A DNA stretch of 64,000 bases, taken from NCBI RefSeq assembly GCF_023546765.1, contig NZ_CP097484.1, positions 4,719,501 to 4,783,500 of the forward strand, in the 5' to 3' direction. The DNA is from Methylobacterium tardum. Lineage in GTDB: Bacteria > Pseudomonadota > Alphaproteobacteria > Rhizobiales > Beijerinckiaceae. A program made the position numbers and the translations under genes. Positions 26,284 to 34,435 of the stretch are shown here, piece by piece (positions within the stretch are counted from its first letter, which is position 1; each line of letters opens with the position of its first letter). The notes beneath the pieces are model-generated. The model made no database searches and was not told the origin of the DNA. It saw nothing but the letters and a program-made list of their open reading frames with translations.

Positions 26284-26868
26284 GTGGTCCTGATGAATCC
26301 GCAGACGGGGACAACGCACGATGCGGCGATGGCGACCTCCGCCGCGCAGGTCCTCGTGGTCATGGGCGTCTCGGGTTCGGGCAAGAGCACCGTCGCCGCC
26401 CTGATCGCCGAGAAGCTCGGCTGGATCTTCGCCGACGGCGACAGCTTCCACACCCCCGAGCACGTGGCGAAGATGCACGCGGGGCACGCGCTGGACGACG
26501 AGGATCGCGCGCCCTGGCTCGCCCGGATCGCGGTCTGGATCCGGCATCGGCTGGAGGCAGGGGAATCGGGTGTGGTGGTCTGCTCCGCCCTGCGGCGGGC
26601 CTACCGGGACGTCCTCACCGGTGGGAATCCCCGGGTGCGCGTCGTCTTCCTCGACGGCAACCAGGCCCTGATCGCCGAACGCCTGGTCGCGCGCCAGGGG
26701 CACTTCATGTCGCCCCGCCTTCTGGACAGCCAGTTCGCCACGCTCGAGCCTCCGGGTCCGGACGAGCACCCGATCACGGTCGGGATCACCGAGCCGCCCG
26801 AGCGGATCGCGGACCGCGTCGTGGCACAGCTCGCGGCCGAAGCGTGCGCGGAGACCGGAGCAGAGTGA
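26284..26868 (+). CDS. Gluconokinase
   Basis: A 194-residue kinase that phosphorylates D-gluconate to 6-phosphogluconate. The P-loop GVSGSGKST is at residues 28-36, followed by the GntK pattern FADGDSFHTPEHVAKMHAG, ALDDEDRAPWL and VVCSALRRAYRDVLTG. The GTG at 26284 has GGAG five bases upstream; an ATG three codons later is an alternative. It is co-transcribed with the HAD phosphatase gene, whose start lies four bases after its stop. Confidence 0.92.
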   Translation: MVLMNPQTGTTHDAAMATSAAQVLVVMGVSGSGKSTVAALIAEKLGWIFADGDSFHTPEHVAKMHAGHALDDEDRAPWLARIAVWIRHRLEAGESGVVVCSALRRAYRDVLTGGNPRVRVVFLDGNQALIAERLVARQGHFMSPRLLDSQFATLEPPGPDEHPITVGITEPPERIADRVVAQLAAEACAETGAE

Positions 26869-26872
26869 ATCG

Positions 26873-27694
26873 ATGGAATCGGAGCACGCCAAAGCCGCCG
26901 GGATCGCCCTGGTGATCTCGGACGTCGACGGCACGCTGGTGACCGGCGACAAGCGCCTGACCGCCGCCACGGTCGCGGCCGTGAGCCGGCTGCGCGCGGC
27001 CGGGATCGGCTTCAGCATCGCCTCGGCGCGGCCACCGATCGGGCTCCGGAATCTGGTCGCCCAGCTCGGCCTCGATCTGCCGATGGGGGCGTTCAACGGC
27101 GCCAGCGTGGTGCGGCCCGACCTGTCGCCGATCGAGGAGCGCCTCATTCCGGAACCCGCTGCCCGGGCCGCGCTCGATCAGCTCCTGGCCGCCGGGCTCG
27201 ATATCTGGGTCTTCGCCGAAGGCGCCTGGTGCCTGCGCGATCCGGACGGCCCCTACACGGATCTGGAACGCCGCACGATCGGCGCGGAGCCGCGCGTCGT
27301 GGCCGACCTCGGCACGCTCATGGGCGCCGCCTCCAAGATCGTCGGCGTGAGCCGCGACCACGCCCACCTCGCCGCCTGCGAGGCGCAGATCGGGGCGGCC
27401 CTGGCCGACCGGGCCACGGTGCATCGCTCGCAGGCTTATTATCTCGACGTCACGCCGCCCCACCTCGACAAGGGCCGGTTCGTGACCTGGATGAGCGCGC
27501 ATCTCGGCATTCCGCCCGAACGGATCGCCACCTTCGGGGACGCCGGCAACGATCGGCCGATGTTCGCCCGCAGCGGCTTCTCGGTGGCGATGGGCAATGC
27601 CGAGGCGGCCGTGCAGGCGGCCGCGCAGGCCGTCACGGACAGCAACGACGCGGACGGCTTCGCCCACGGCGTCGCGCGTTTCATCCTGCCCTGA
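26873..27694 (+). CDS. Cof-type HAD-IIB family phosphatase
   Basis: A 273-residue cytoplasmic phosphatase. Motif I DVDGTLVTGDK (nucleophile Asp17, acid Asp19), the serine in the IASARP segment (motif II), and motif IV GDAGNDRPMF are visible; the C2B cap lies between. Cof-type enzymes dephosphorylate sugar phosphates, flavin or PLP. Four bases after the gluconate kinase stop, so sugar phosphate metabolism is plausible, though the substrate is not predictable. Confidence 0.9.
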   Translation: MESEHAKAAGIALVISDVDGTLVTGDKRLTAATVAAVSRLRAAGIGFSIASARPPIGLRNLVAQLGLDLPMGAFNGASVVRPDLSPIEERLIPEPAARAALDQLLAAGLDIWVFAEGAWCLRDPDGPYTDLERRTIGAEPRVVADLGTLMGAASKIVGVSRDHAHLAACEAQIGAALADRATVHRSQAYYLDVTPPHLDKGRFVTWMSAHLGIPPERIATFGDAGNDRPMFARSGFSVAMGNAEAAVQAAAQAVTDSNDADGFAHGVARFILP

Positions 27695-27915
27695 CGCGCG
27701 CCGGCTTCGTCGGCGCCCGAACCCGTCCGCACCAATCTGTGGATAACGCCGCCGGCAGCCGGAAGGCCGTGCGGCTGTTGCCGGCGAAGCACAGATCCGG
27801 GCGCGACCGCGCCCGACGCAGCCGTCGCCCACAGGCTGTCGAACCGAGGCCGCTTTCCGGCCTCATTTGCCCGCGACCTAGCTTAGCCACAGAACAAGCA
27901 GCTCCGGGTCTCGGC

Positions 27916-28869
27916 ATGCATCGCCTTCTCTTGGCCGCCGCCATCGCGGTCGTGCCCGCCGTCGCCTTCGGGCAGGGCGCGCGCGACAACATCGACGCGC
28001 TGATCGAGCAGCAGGCCAAGGCGAACGGGGTTCCGGCGAGCTTCGTCCACGCGGTGGTGAAGCGCGAGAGCAACTACAACCCGAAAGCCAAGGGCGGCAG
28101 CGCGCTCGGGCTCATGCAGATCAAGCACGCGACCGCGCGCAGCCTCGGCTACACGGGCGACGCCGCGGGGCTCTTCGATCCGGAGACCAACCTGCGCTAC
28201 GGCGTGGCCTATCTGGCGGGTGCCTACCGCACCGCCCAGGGGAACGTCAGCCAAGCCTACCAGTACTACAACCGCGGCTATTACTACGCCGCCAAGCGCC
28301 AGGGCATCTCCACCGAGGTCGCCTCGGTGGTCGCCCCCGTGGCGGCTTCGGCCAGCGCCCTGGCGAGCCTGTTCGGCGGCGGCGCGGCCGACCGCACCGC
28401 CGGCCCGGCCGCGTCCGCCCTGGCCTACGCGCCGAGCGCCGCCATGGTGGCGGAGGTGCCGAGCGAGCGGGTCGAGGTGCCCCTGCCGCCGCGCCGCCCG
28501 GCCGGTCTCGACGGGGCGACGGTCCAGCTCGCGAGCCTGTCCGTCGAGCCGTCGGCGGCCGCCGCGGCCCCGGCAACGGCGGACCAGAGCGGCGCGGTCC
28601 AGGCCGTGGAGGTCCCGCTCCCGCCGCGCCGGCCCGCGGGCCTCGCCAGTGCCGTCGCCGTGGCGGATGCGCGTTCCGCCGAGATCGCGGAGCTGCGCCT
28701 GTCTCCGCAGCCGCAGGCGGAGGCCGCTGCGACCGCCCCGGCCACCGAGGCGGTCGAGGTGCCGCTGCCGCCGCGTCGTCCGTCGCTTCAGATGCTGGCC
28801 GCCGCCACGCCGCGGCGCGCACCCGCCAGCGTGGCCGTGCGCGAGGCCGTGGCCCTGCCGGTCGAGTGA
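27916..28869 (+). CDS. Lytic transglycosylase with PLPPRRP repeats
   Basis: A 317-residue exported protein. A signal peptide covers residues 1-19. Residues 24-130 form an SLT domain that cleaves peptidoglycan: catalytic Glu51 in VVKRESNYNPKA, then GSALGLMQIKHATARSLG and NLRYGVAYLAG. The C-terminal half is alanine/proline-rich and carries three exact copies of VEVPLPPRRP at residues 186-195, 231-240 and 280-289, separated by about 35 residues. This tail may be a periplasmic spacer or a docking region. It is a single gene, after a 220-base gap. Confidence 0.9.
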   Translation: MHRLLLAAAIAVVPAVAFGQGARDNIDALIEQQAKANGVPASFVHAVVKRESNYNPKAKGGSALGLMQIKHATARSLGYTGDAAGLFDPETNLRYGVAYLAGAYRTAQGNVSQAYQYYNRGYYYAAKRQGISTEVASVVAPVAASASALASLFGGGAADRTAGPAASALAYAPSAAMVAEVPSERVEVPLPPRRPAGLDGATVQLASLSVEPSAAAAAPATADQSGAVQAVEVPLPPRRPAGLASAVAVADARSAEIAELRLSPQPQAEAAATAPATEAVEVPLPPRRPSLQMLAAATPRRAPASVAVREAVALPVE

Positions 28870-29207
28870 CAGAGGCGCGGAGCCGCCTTCGACCGGCCGC
28901 AGACAGCCCTGACCGGACGTCTGCCCACACAAGGATCATGCCCAAGGCTTGACCATCGGGGCGTTCCGCAACACATAGGCGGCACGCCAGCAGCGTGGTT
29001 GGACCGGCCCGGTATGCATCGGCGCCCGGTTGCAGCGGCCGGACACAGGCGGCGCAACACAGACCTCAGGGCAGGATACGTCAGTCTCCGCGCAGATGCT
29101 CGGGCAGCTTGCTGCCCTGCGGGATCGTGGAAAGCGGTGGATCGCGAAGCGGCAGGTATGCAGGGCACGGACTCTGCTTTCGAGCTGGCAGGAAAGCGGA
29201 CTGCGCC
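28870..29207. other. 338-base intergenic region
   Basis: A gap between the lytic transglycosylase and the HTH regulator. I see no convincing open frame, tRNA or terminator. It presumably holds the promoter of the regulator gene. Confidence 0.4.
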
Positions 29208-30091
29208 ATGAGCGGCGTGTTGGAACAGGAATCTCTCTTTCTCACGGACCTCGGGCGCCGCGTTCGGCACGCGCGCACCGTGCGCGGGCTGTCGCGCAAG
29301 GTCCTGTCGCAGACCTCGGGCCTGTCCGAGCGCTACATCGCGCAGCTGGAAGGCGGCCAGGGCAACGTCTCGATCATCCTGCTGCGGCGGGTGGCGAACG
29401 CCATGGGCGTGCGCCTGGACGACCTGATCACCGGCAACGACGCCCTGCCCGACTGGCCTCTGGTGCGCGACCTTCTCAGCCGGCCAGCCCGGCCCAGATC
29501 GCCGCCGCCAAGGAGGCGCTGTCCGGCGGCAACCGGCCCGAGGCGAGCAATCGCCCGCGGGTGGCGCTGATCGGCCTGCGCGGCGCAGGCAAGTCGACCC
29601 TCGGCAAGCTCGCGGCCGAGCGCCTCGGCTGGACCTTCGTGGAGCTGAACGCCGAGATCGAGCGCGAGAACGCCCTCTCGGTGCAGGAGATCTTCGCGAT
29701 CTACGGCCAGGAGGGCTACCGGCGCCTGGAGCAGGCGGCCCTGCGCCGGCTGACCGAGCACCCCGGGCCGCTGATCCTGGCGACCAGCGGCGGCATCGTC
29801 GCCGAGCCGCTGACCTACGACCTGCTGCTCCAGGCCTTCTACACGATCTGGCTGCGCGCCCGGCCCGAGGAGCACATGAGCCGCGTCCGCGAGCAGGGCC
29901 ATCTCGCGACGACGGGCGACCATGCCTCGGCGATGCAGGAACTGCGTGCCGTGCTGGCGAGCCGGGAGCCGCTCTACGCGCGGGCGCCGGCCACGGTCGA
30001 CACCTCCAACATTCCGGTCCAGACGATGCTGGACCGGCTGACTGCGGCGATCGAGGCCCGGTTCAAGCACCCGGTGCCGACTGCGGACTGA
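29208..30091 (+). pseudogene. HTH-shikimate kinase regulator (BzdR/BoxR type), frameshifted
   Basis: Two frames together give a regulator of about 294 residues. The first part is an XRE-type HTH (LGRRVRHARTVRGLSRKVLS, LSERYIAQLEGGQGNVSI). The second is a shikimate-kinase-like domain with P-loop LIGLRGAGKST and SVQEIFAIYGQEGYRRLEQ. This fusion is the BoxR/BzdR architecture that senses benzoyl-CoA-type inducers. A single base is missing near 29481-29486: CGGCCAG should read CGGGCCAG to give LLSRASPAQIAAAKEAL. Sequencing error or a real mutation are both possible. No benzoyl-CoA genes are in the window. Confidence 0.8.
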
Positions 30092-30295
30092 GCCGCTCCC
30101 GCCCGGTCCGGTGACAGCCATGCCGCCGACGCAGCCCTTCCGGCGCGGCGGCCCTTGATCACTGCGGCGCAACACACCACGCTAGGGCCAGATCATCGAC
30201 CCTGCGGAGCGGGGTCCATCACCCTGCCCTGACCCGGCGCTGCACGGCAGAGCGGCGGCGAGCAAGCCCGGAGTCTCGGACATGAGCATCCGACC

Positions 30296-31161
30296 ATGAG
30301 CGCCAGCCCAGCCCTCAACCGCGAATCCCACGATCCCGCGGGCCATGATCTCGCGGTCTTGGACCCGGTCTGGTCGCGGCTTCGCGCCGAGGCCGAGGAC
30401 GTGCTGCGCAGCGAGCCGCAGCTCGCATCCTTCATCGTCGCGACGATCCTGAACCACGCCACCCTGGAGGGGCGGTGTCTCACCGGGTCGCCGCCCGGCT
30501 CGGCCATCCGTCCCTGACGGCCGACCTCGTCGCGCACGCATTCCACGAGGCGATCACCGCCGATCCGAGCATCGGGCAGGCGTTCCGCGCCGATATCGGT
30601 GCGGTGATCGACCGCGATCCGGCGACGCTCAGGGCCCTCGAACCGGTGCTCTACTTCAAGGGCTTCCACGCCCTCCAGGCCTACCGGCTCGCCCATCACG
30701 TCTGGAACCGGGGCCGGCGCGATCTCGCCCTCTACCTCCAGAGCCGGGTCTCGGAGGTGTTCCAGTGCGACATCCATCCGGCCGCGCGGATCGGACGGGG
30801 CGTGTTCCTCGATCATGCCACGGGGCTCGTGGTCGGCTCGACCGCGGTGATCGAGGATGACGTGTCGATCCTCCACGCCGTGACCCTGGGTGGAACCGGC
30901 AAGCAGCGCGGCGACCGTCACCCGAAGATCCGCCGCGGCGTGATGATCGGGGCCGGCGCCAAGATCCTCGGCAACATCGAGGTCGGGGCCTGCGCCCGGG
31001 TGGCGGCCGGCTCCGTGGTGCTGCGCCCGGTGCCGCCCAACACCACGGTGGTCGGCGTGCCGGCCCGGGTGGTCGGCACCGCGGGTTGCGACGATCCGGC
31101 CCGGGCGATGGATCAGCTCGTCGCCCTCGATCAGTTCATCCATCTCGGCGACGGCATCTGA
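30296..31161 (+). pseudogene. cysE: Serine O-acetyltransferase, frameshifted
   Basis: CysE makes O-acetylserine for cysteine synthesis. The first frame encodes the N-terminal helices (VWSRLRAEAEDVLRSEP, FIVATILNHATLE). The second frame continues with SHRVAARLGHPSLTADL, the hexapeptide left-handed beta-helix DIHPAARIGRGVFLDHATG, and NIEVGACARVAAGSVVL. One G is missing in the GGGG run at 30469-30472; restoring it gives ATLEGAVSHRVAARL and a 288-residue protein of normal length. Because CysE is usually needed for sulfur assimilation, a sequencing indel is likely. DUF3126 follows, as often in alphaproteobacteria. Confidence 0.87.
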
Positions 31162-31263
31162 GGCGGCCGCGCGGCGCGAATGGCCGCGCTTGCCGCTCCG
31201 TCGCAGGCGTGGCAAGCCCACCGCCCATCAGCGGCGCCGGCGCCGCCAGGGAGATCAGACAGC

Positions 31264-31479
31264 GTGACCAAAGCCGAAACCGCGAAGCTCCAGGACTACC
31301 TGCGCCGCAAGTTCGCGAACAACAACATCCGCCTGACCGCGATGAAGACCGGCGATTCCGCCGAGGTGTTCATCGGCGAGGAGTCGATCGGCGTGATCGC
31401 CGACGACAAGGAGGATGGCGACGATTCCTTCGTGTTCCGGATGGCGATCCTCGACATCGACCTCGAGGAAGACGCCTGA
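31264..31479 (+). CDS. DUF3126 family protein
   Basis: A 71-residue cytoplasmic protein starting at GTG (VTKAETAKLQDYLRRKF). The pattern GDSAEVFIGEESIGVIADDKEDGDDSF is the DUF3126 signature. The function is unknown; adjacency to cysE is widely conserved in alphaproteobacteria. GGGAGAT lies upstream of the GTG. The acidic C-terminus (DIDLEEDA) is typical. Confidence 0.87.
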   Translation: MTKAETAKLQDYLRRKFANNNIRLTAMKTGDSAEVFIGEESIGVIADDKEDGDDSFVFRMAILDIDLEEDA

Positions 31480-31503
31480 GGCACGAGGCCCGGTCCGTCC
31501 GAT

Positions 31504-31566
31504 CCCCACGCGGATTCTACCCCGGGGATCGCTTCGGAGGCTCTCAGCCTCCCCTAGGGGCGTGGG
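31504..31566. other. Nested stem-loop downstream of DUF3126
   Basis: Outer arms CCCACGC (31505-31511) and GCGTGGG (31560-31566) can pair. Inside, GGAGGCT (31536-31542) and AGCCTCC (31546-31552) form a perfect 7-bp stem with a 3-base loop, next to the palindrome CCCCTAGGGG. There is no T run, so it is not a standard intrinsic terminator; it may end or stabilise the cysE-DUF3126 transcript. Confidence 0.45.
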
Positions 31567-31594
31567 CGTCGCCATGGCGCCGAAGCATCCGCGC

Positions 31595-31708
31595 CGTCAT
31601 CCCGGGGCCGCGCAGCGGAACCCGGGATCCAGAACCGCCGTCAGGGCAAGATCTTGGCGCACCAGCGTCTTGGAATTCCGGGCTCGCCTCCGGCGCCCCG
31701 GAATCACC
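31595..31708. repeat. Dispersed palindromic repeat, family A, copy 1
   Basis: Begins CGTCATCCCGGGGC and ends GCGCCCCGGAATCAC; internal parts ATCCAGAACCGCC and GGAATTCCGGGCTCGCC are shared with the copies at 40385-40499 and 43111-43222. The ends are near-perfect inverted repeats, so the transcript would fold into a long hairpin. Confidence 0.8.
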
Positions 31709-31916
31709 GCGCGTTCGATCGGTCTGCCGGCACGATCTCCGGCGGCAGCACAATCGGCGATCGCGCGCTCCGTACCGGAAACGCCCGCTTCGAAGCGAAT
31801 GCTCCGGGTTCCACCCCTGGTGGCCTGTGCACGGGTTAACGCTAACGCGGGGCCGTGCTTAACAACCGGTAAATGGCGGGGCTACACTGCGCGCAACCTG
31901 TACAGGAGCGCGAATA

Positions 31917-32246
31917 ATGGTCTTCACGCCCGCCGCCCTCGAATCGATCCGGACGCTCTGCATCGGTCTCGCGCTCTCGGGCCTGATCGCCAGCGCCTTC
32001 GAGCTGTTCGCGGCGCGGCGGGCGAGCTTCAGCCTGCTGGAACGCGGCGGCCTGCCGGCTGTGGCGGCCCTGCCGATGCTGGCTTTCTCGGCCCCGTTCA
32101 TCATCCTGCGCAACACCGTGCGCGGCCGGCGGATCGAGAGACGCCCGATGCCGTTCGTCATGCTGGCCACGGTGATCGCCTGCGGCTGGAGCCTGCTCTC
32201 GGGGCGCGTCGCCCTCGATCTCGCGGCGATGCTGGTCGGCGCCTGA
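31917..32246 (+). CDS. Small multi-pass membrane protein, unknown
   Basis: A 109-residue protein with three likely membrane helices: TLCIGLALSGLIASAFELFA, VAALPMLAFSAPFIIL and FVMLATVIACGWSLLSG, separated by arginine-rich loops (RNTVRGRRIERRP). I do not recognise a characterised family. It starts at an ATG about 44 bases after TTAACAACCGGTAAA, which resembles a CtrA site (TTAA-N7-TTAA). It is convergent with the BTLCP protease. Confidence 0.7.
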   Translation: MVFTPAALESIRTLCIGLALSGLIASAFELFAARRASFSLLERGGLPAVAALPMLAFSAPFIILRNTVRGRRIERRPMPFVMLATVIACGWSLLSGRVALDLAAMLVGA

Positions 32247-32258
32247 GCGTCGCCGCGG

Positions 32259-32966
32259 TCAGGGCTCGGCGGTCGCGACCTGTGCGGTACCGTCCTTGCC
32301 TTCCAGGGAGACCCAGGCCGGTCCATCCTGGCCAGCCCGCTTGATGAAGCTGTATCCGGTGCGCCGCCAAGAGCGGATGGCGTCGGTCTTGTTGTCGAGG
32401 ATGAAGTCGCCGCGATCGGTGCGGATGGTGAGCACCGCGTGCCCCTCGTTGGTTTCGTCGATCACCACGGTCATCAACAGGGCGCGCCGCGGCAGGCCGC
32501 GCTCCACCAGCATGCGCCGCTTCAGAAGCTGGTAATCCTCGCAATCCCCGAACCCGTCATCCGGGAAGTCCCAGCGGTCGGCGACCCCCCAATGGGCCTG
32601 ATCGGTGATCGGCCGGATGCGCGCATTCACCCGCCGGTTGACGCTCTGCAGCGTCCGCCACACCGCGACGGTGAGGGGAATCGCGGCCGGCTCGGCGGTG
32701 TCGATCGTGCATTCCTGGGGCGTGCGCACGCAGAAATCGGCCCAGCCCGCAATGGCACGCACCGGTCCGGTCGGCTCGGCGACCGCGACTTCATCGGGCA
32801 GGACGAGGCGCGCATGGGCATGGGTCGCGGCGCCGCCCATCGTGAGGATTGTGCCGACCAGAGCGAAGCTCAGAACCTGGCGCACCCGGCGCACCGGATC
32901 CGTCCAGCCGCGCCACCGCAGCCCGCCGAACGTCTGACACGAGAACCCGCCATCCGCGTGCCGCAT
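32259..32966 (-). CDS. BTLCP transglutaminase-like cysteine protease, copy 1
   Basis: A protein of about 235 residues, exported (signal segment LSFALVGTILTMGGAATHAHA). The bacterial transglutaminase-like cysteine proteinase (BTLCP) motifs are clear: catalytic Cys in FGDCEDYQLLKRRML, His in EGHAVLTIRTDRGDF, and Asp in ILDNKTDAI. These periplasmic enzymes, such as LapG, cleave surface adhesins; the target here is unknown. The start is uncertain (32966 or 33008). A paralogue lies at 33547-34179. Confidence 0.85.
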   Translation of the reverse strand: MRHADGGFSCQTFGGLRWRGWTDPVRRVRQVLSFALVGTILTMGGAATHAHARLVLPDEVAVAEPTGPVRAIAGWADFCVRTPQECTIDTAEPAAIPLTVAVWRTLQSVNRRVNARIRPITDQAHWGVADRWDFPDDGFGDCEDYQLLKRRMLVERGLPRRALLMTVVIDETNEGHAVLTIRTDRGDFILDNKTDAIRSWRRTGYSFIKRAGQDGPAWVSLEGKDGTAQVATAEP

Positions 32967-33282
32967 GGTCCAAGCCCCCGCCGCCCGATGATGACGGAAA
33001 GGTGACATGCTCGCACGCAGCGCACAATGGTCGGAAGCGGCGTAGATAACGCGTCAAACGACGGGCGGTTCCGTTTTCGGCGGGTGTTGCATCCGCAGAA
33101 CTCAGGCCACACGCATGCAATGGGCGAATGGCCGGTCTGCGCGACCACCGAAGGCCTTGATTCACGTCAGCTTTGCCGGCTTTTCAGAGCCGCACGCGCA
33201 GGTTTGGGCCTGCGCGCGAATGGATCGCAAGAAAGTGGCCAGCCCGGTGCTGGGCTGAGCCGAACCACAAAGGAATTTCGAG
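32967..33282. other. 316-base intergenic region
   Basis: This gap lies between the divergent protease gene and the 85-residue hypothetical gene. No RNA gene, repeat or terminator is evident to me. It should carry the promoters of both neighbours. Confidence 0.4.
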
Positions 33283-33540
33283 ATGCAGCCCGCCATCCAG
33301 CAGGTGATCAGAGCGCTCGCCGAGGATGGTCGGGCCGGCGCGATCAATATCGCCAAGCACGCGGTCGATTCGTATCTGGCCGGCGCGACGAGCGAGGGCG
33401 ATCGCGTGCTGTCGCGGGACATCCTAGTCCGGGACCTTGCGAGCCTCCGGGGGGTCGCCCCCCACCTCGCGGCCTTCATCGGGCGAGTCGAGTCCTACGT
33501 GGCGAGCCTCACGCAGCCGTCGCTGAGCCGGGCGGCCTGA
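33283..33540 (+). CDS. Small helical protein between two BTLCP proteases
   Basis: An 85-residue, mainly helical, soluble protein (MQPAIQQVIRALAEDGRAG, ILVRDLASLRGVAPHLAAF). There is no signal peptide or membrane helix. I do not recognise a family. It lies between two paralogous protease genes on the other strand and ends six bases from the stop of the second. Its composition is like that of its neighbours. Confidence 0.6.
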   Translation: MQPAIQQVIRALAEDGRAGAINIAKHAVDSYLAGATSEGDRVLSRDILVRDLASLRGVAPHLAAFIGRVESYVASLTQPSLSRAA

Positions 33541-33546
33541 GACTCC

Positions 33547-34179
33547 TCAGCGATTGGCGGTTGTGACGGGGGAGGTGACGCCGCCGAGCGACACCCAGGA
33601 AACGGCGTCCTGGCTCTCGCGCTTGATGAACACGTAGCCGGTCCGGTGCCAGGGCAGGATCGCGTTGGTCTTGTTGTCCAAGACGAGGTCGCCCCGGTCG
33701 GTGACCAGCGTCAGCACCGCGTGGCCCTCGCCCTTCTCGTCGATCACCACAGTCATGCGCATCGCCCGCCGCGGCAGGCCCGCCTCGGCCAGGAGGTGGC
33801 GCTTGAGCAGCTGGAAGTCCTCGCAATCGCCGATGCCGTCCTCGGCCAGGTCCCAGCGGTCGGCCACGTGCAGGTGGTCCTGGTCGGTCATCGGCTCGAC
33901 CACCTTGTTCACCCGACGGTTCACCGACACGATCGTCGCCCAGGTCGCCGCCGTCAGGCTGATCCGCGACGGCTCCGTCCGGTCCACCGCGCATTCAGCG
34001 GCGTAAGACTGGCAGAACGTCACCCACGCGGCGATCGGCTTGGCATCGCCGAGGATCTTGGCGCCCACCTCGGACGGAAGGCTTGCCAGCGTCTGCGCCT
34101 GCGCGGTGGCGGCAAGGCCGAGCAGCGTCGCCGCACCGACCAGCATCCCTCGAACCGTCCTGAGAAGCCCCGCGCCCAT
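33547..34179 (-). CDS. BTLCP transglutaminase-like cysteine protease, copy 2
   Basis: A 210-residue exported protein with signal LVGAATLLGLAATAQAQ. The catalytic set matches copy 1: GIGDCEDFQLLKRHLL (Cys), GEGHAVLTLVTDRGD (His) and VLDNKTNAI (Asp), so the two genes are paralogues. The WVTFCQSYAAECAVDRTEPSR region holds two cysteines that may form a disulfide. A LapD/LapG-type role on a surface protein is possible, but no LapD or adhesin gene is near. The ATG at 34179 is chosen because the signal peptide starts there. Confidence 0.86.
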   Translation of the reverse strand: MGAGLLRTVRGMLVGAATLLGLAATAQAQTLASLPSEVGAKILGDAKPIAAWVTFCQSYAAECAVDRTEPSRISLTAATWATIVSVNRRVNKVVEPMTDQDHLHVADRWDLAEDGIGDCEDFQLLKRHLLAEAGLPRRAMRMTVVIDEKGEGHAVLTLVTDRGDLVLDNKTNAILPWHRTGYVFIKRESQDAVSWVSLGGVTSPVTTANR

Positions 34180-34435
34180 CGAACCCGTCCCCGTTGTTGA
34201 GGACAGAATTGCGCCGCAGAGCCTCCGCGGCGCTGAAGCCGATGCGCGCAATTTTATCGATTCGCCCGCCGGAGCTGGGTGACGCAGGACAGCGTCGACG
34301 GGTCGCTTGATCAGCCCGGCAAATCCGTGGCTTCGGCTTCGGGAAACGGAAACCTTGAGCGTTCGTCACCCGCGTCCCTGAAGCATCGGGGACGTCGCAA
34401 CCGTCTTCGCGAGCCGCGCGATCACGCCGCAATGG

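Larger units (their letters stand above)
31480..31916. other. 437-base intergenic region with repeats
   Basis: This gap holds a nested stem-loop at 31504-31566, a complete copy of dispersed repeat A at 31595-31708, and TTAA-type motifs (GTTAACGCTAAC at 31835-31846, TTAACAACCGGTAAA at 31859-31873) before the next gene. No protein-coding gene is supported. Confidence 0.6.

Noticed and set aside
29208..30091. Programmed ribosomal frameshifting in the HTH-kinase gene
   Set aside because: No slippery heptamer or downstream pseudoknot is evident, and the same kind of indel occurs in four unrelated genes.
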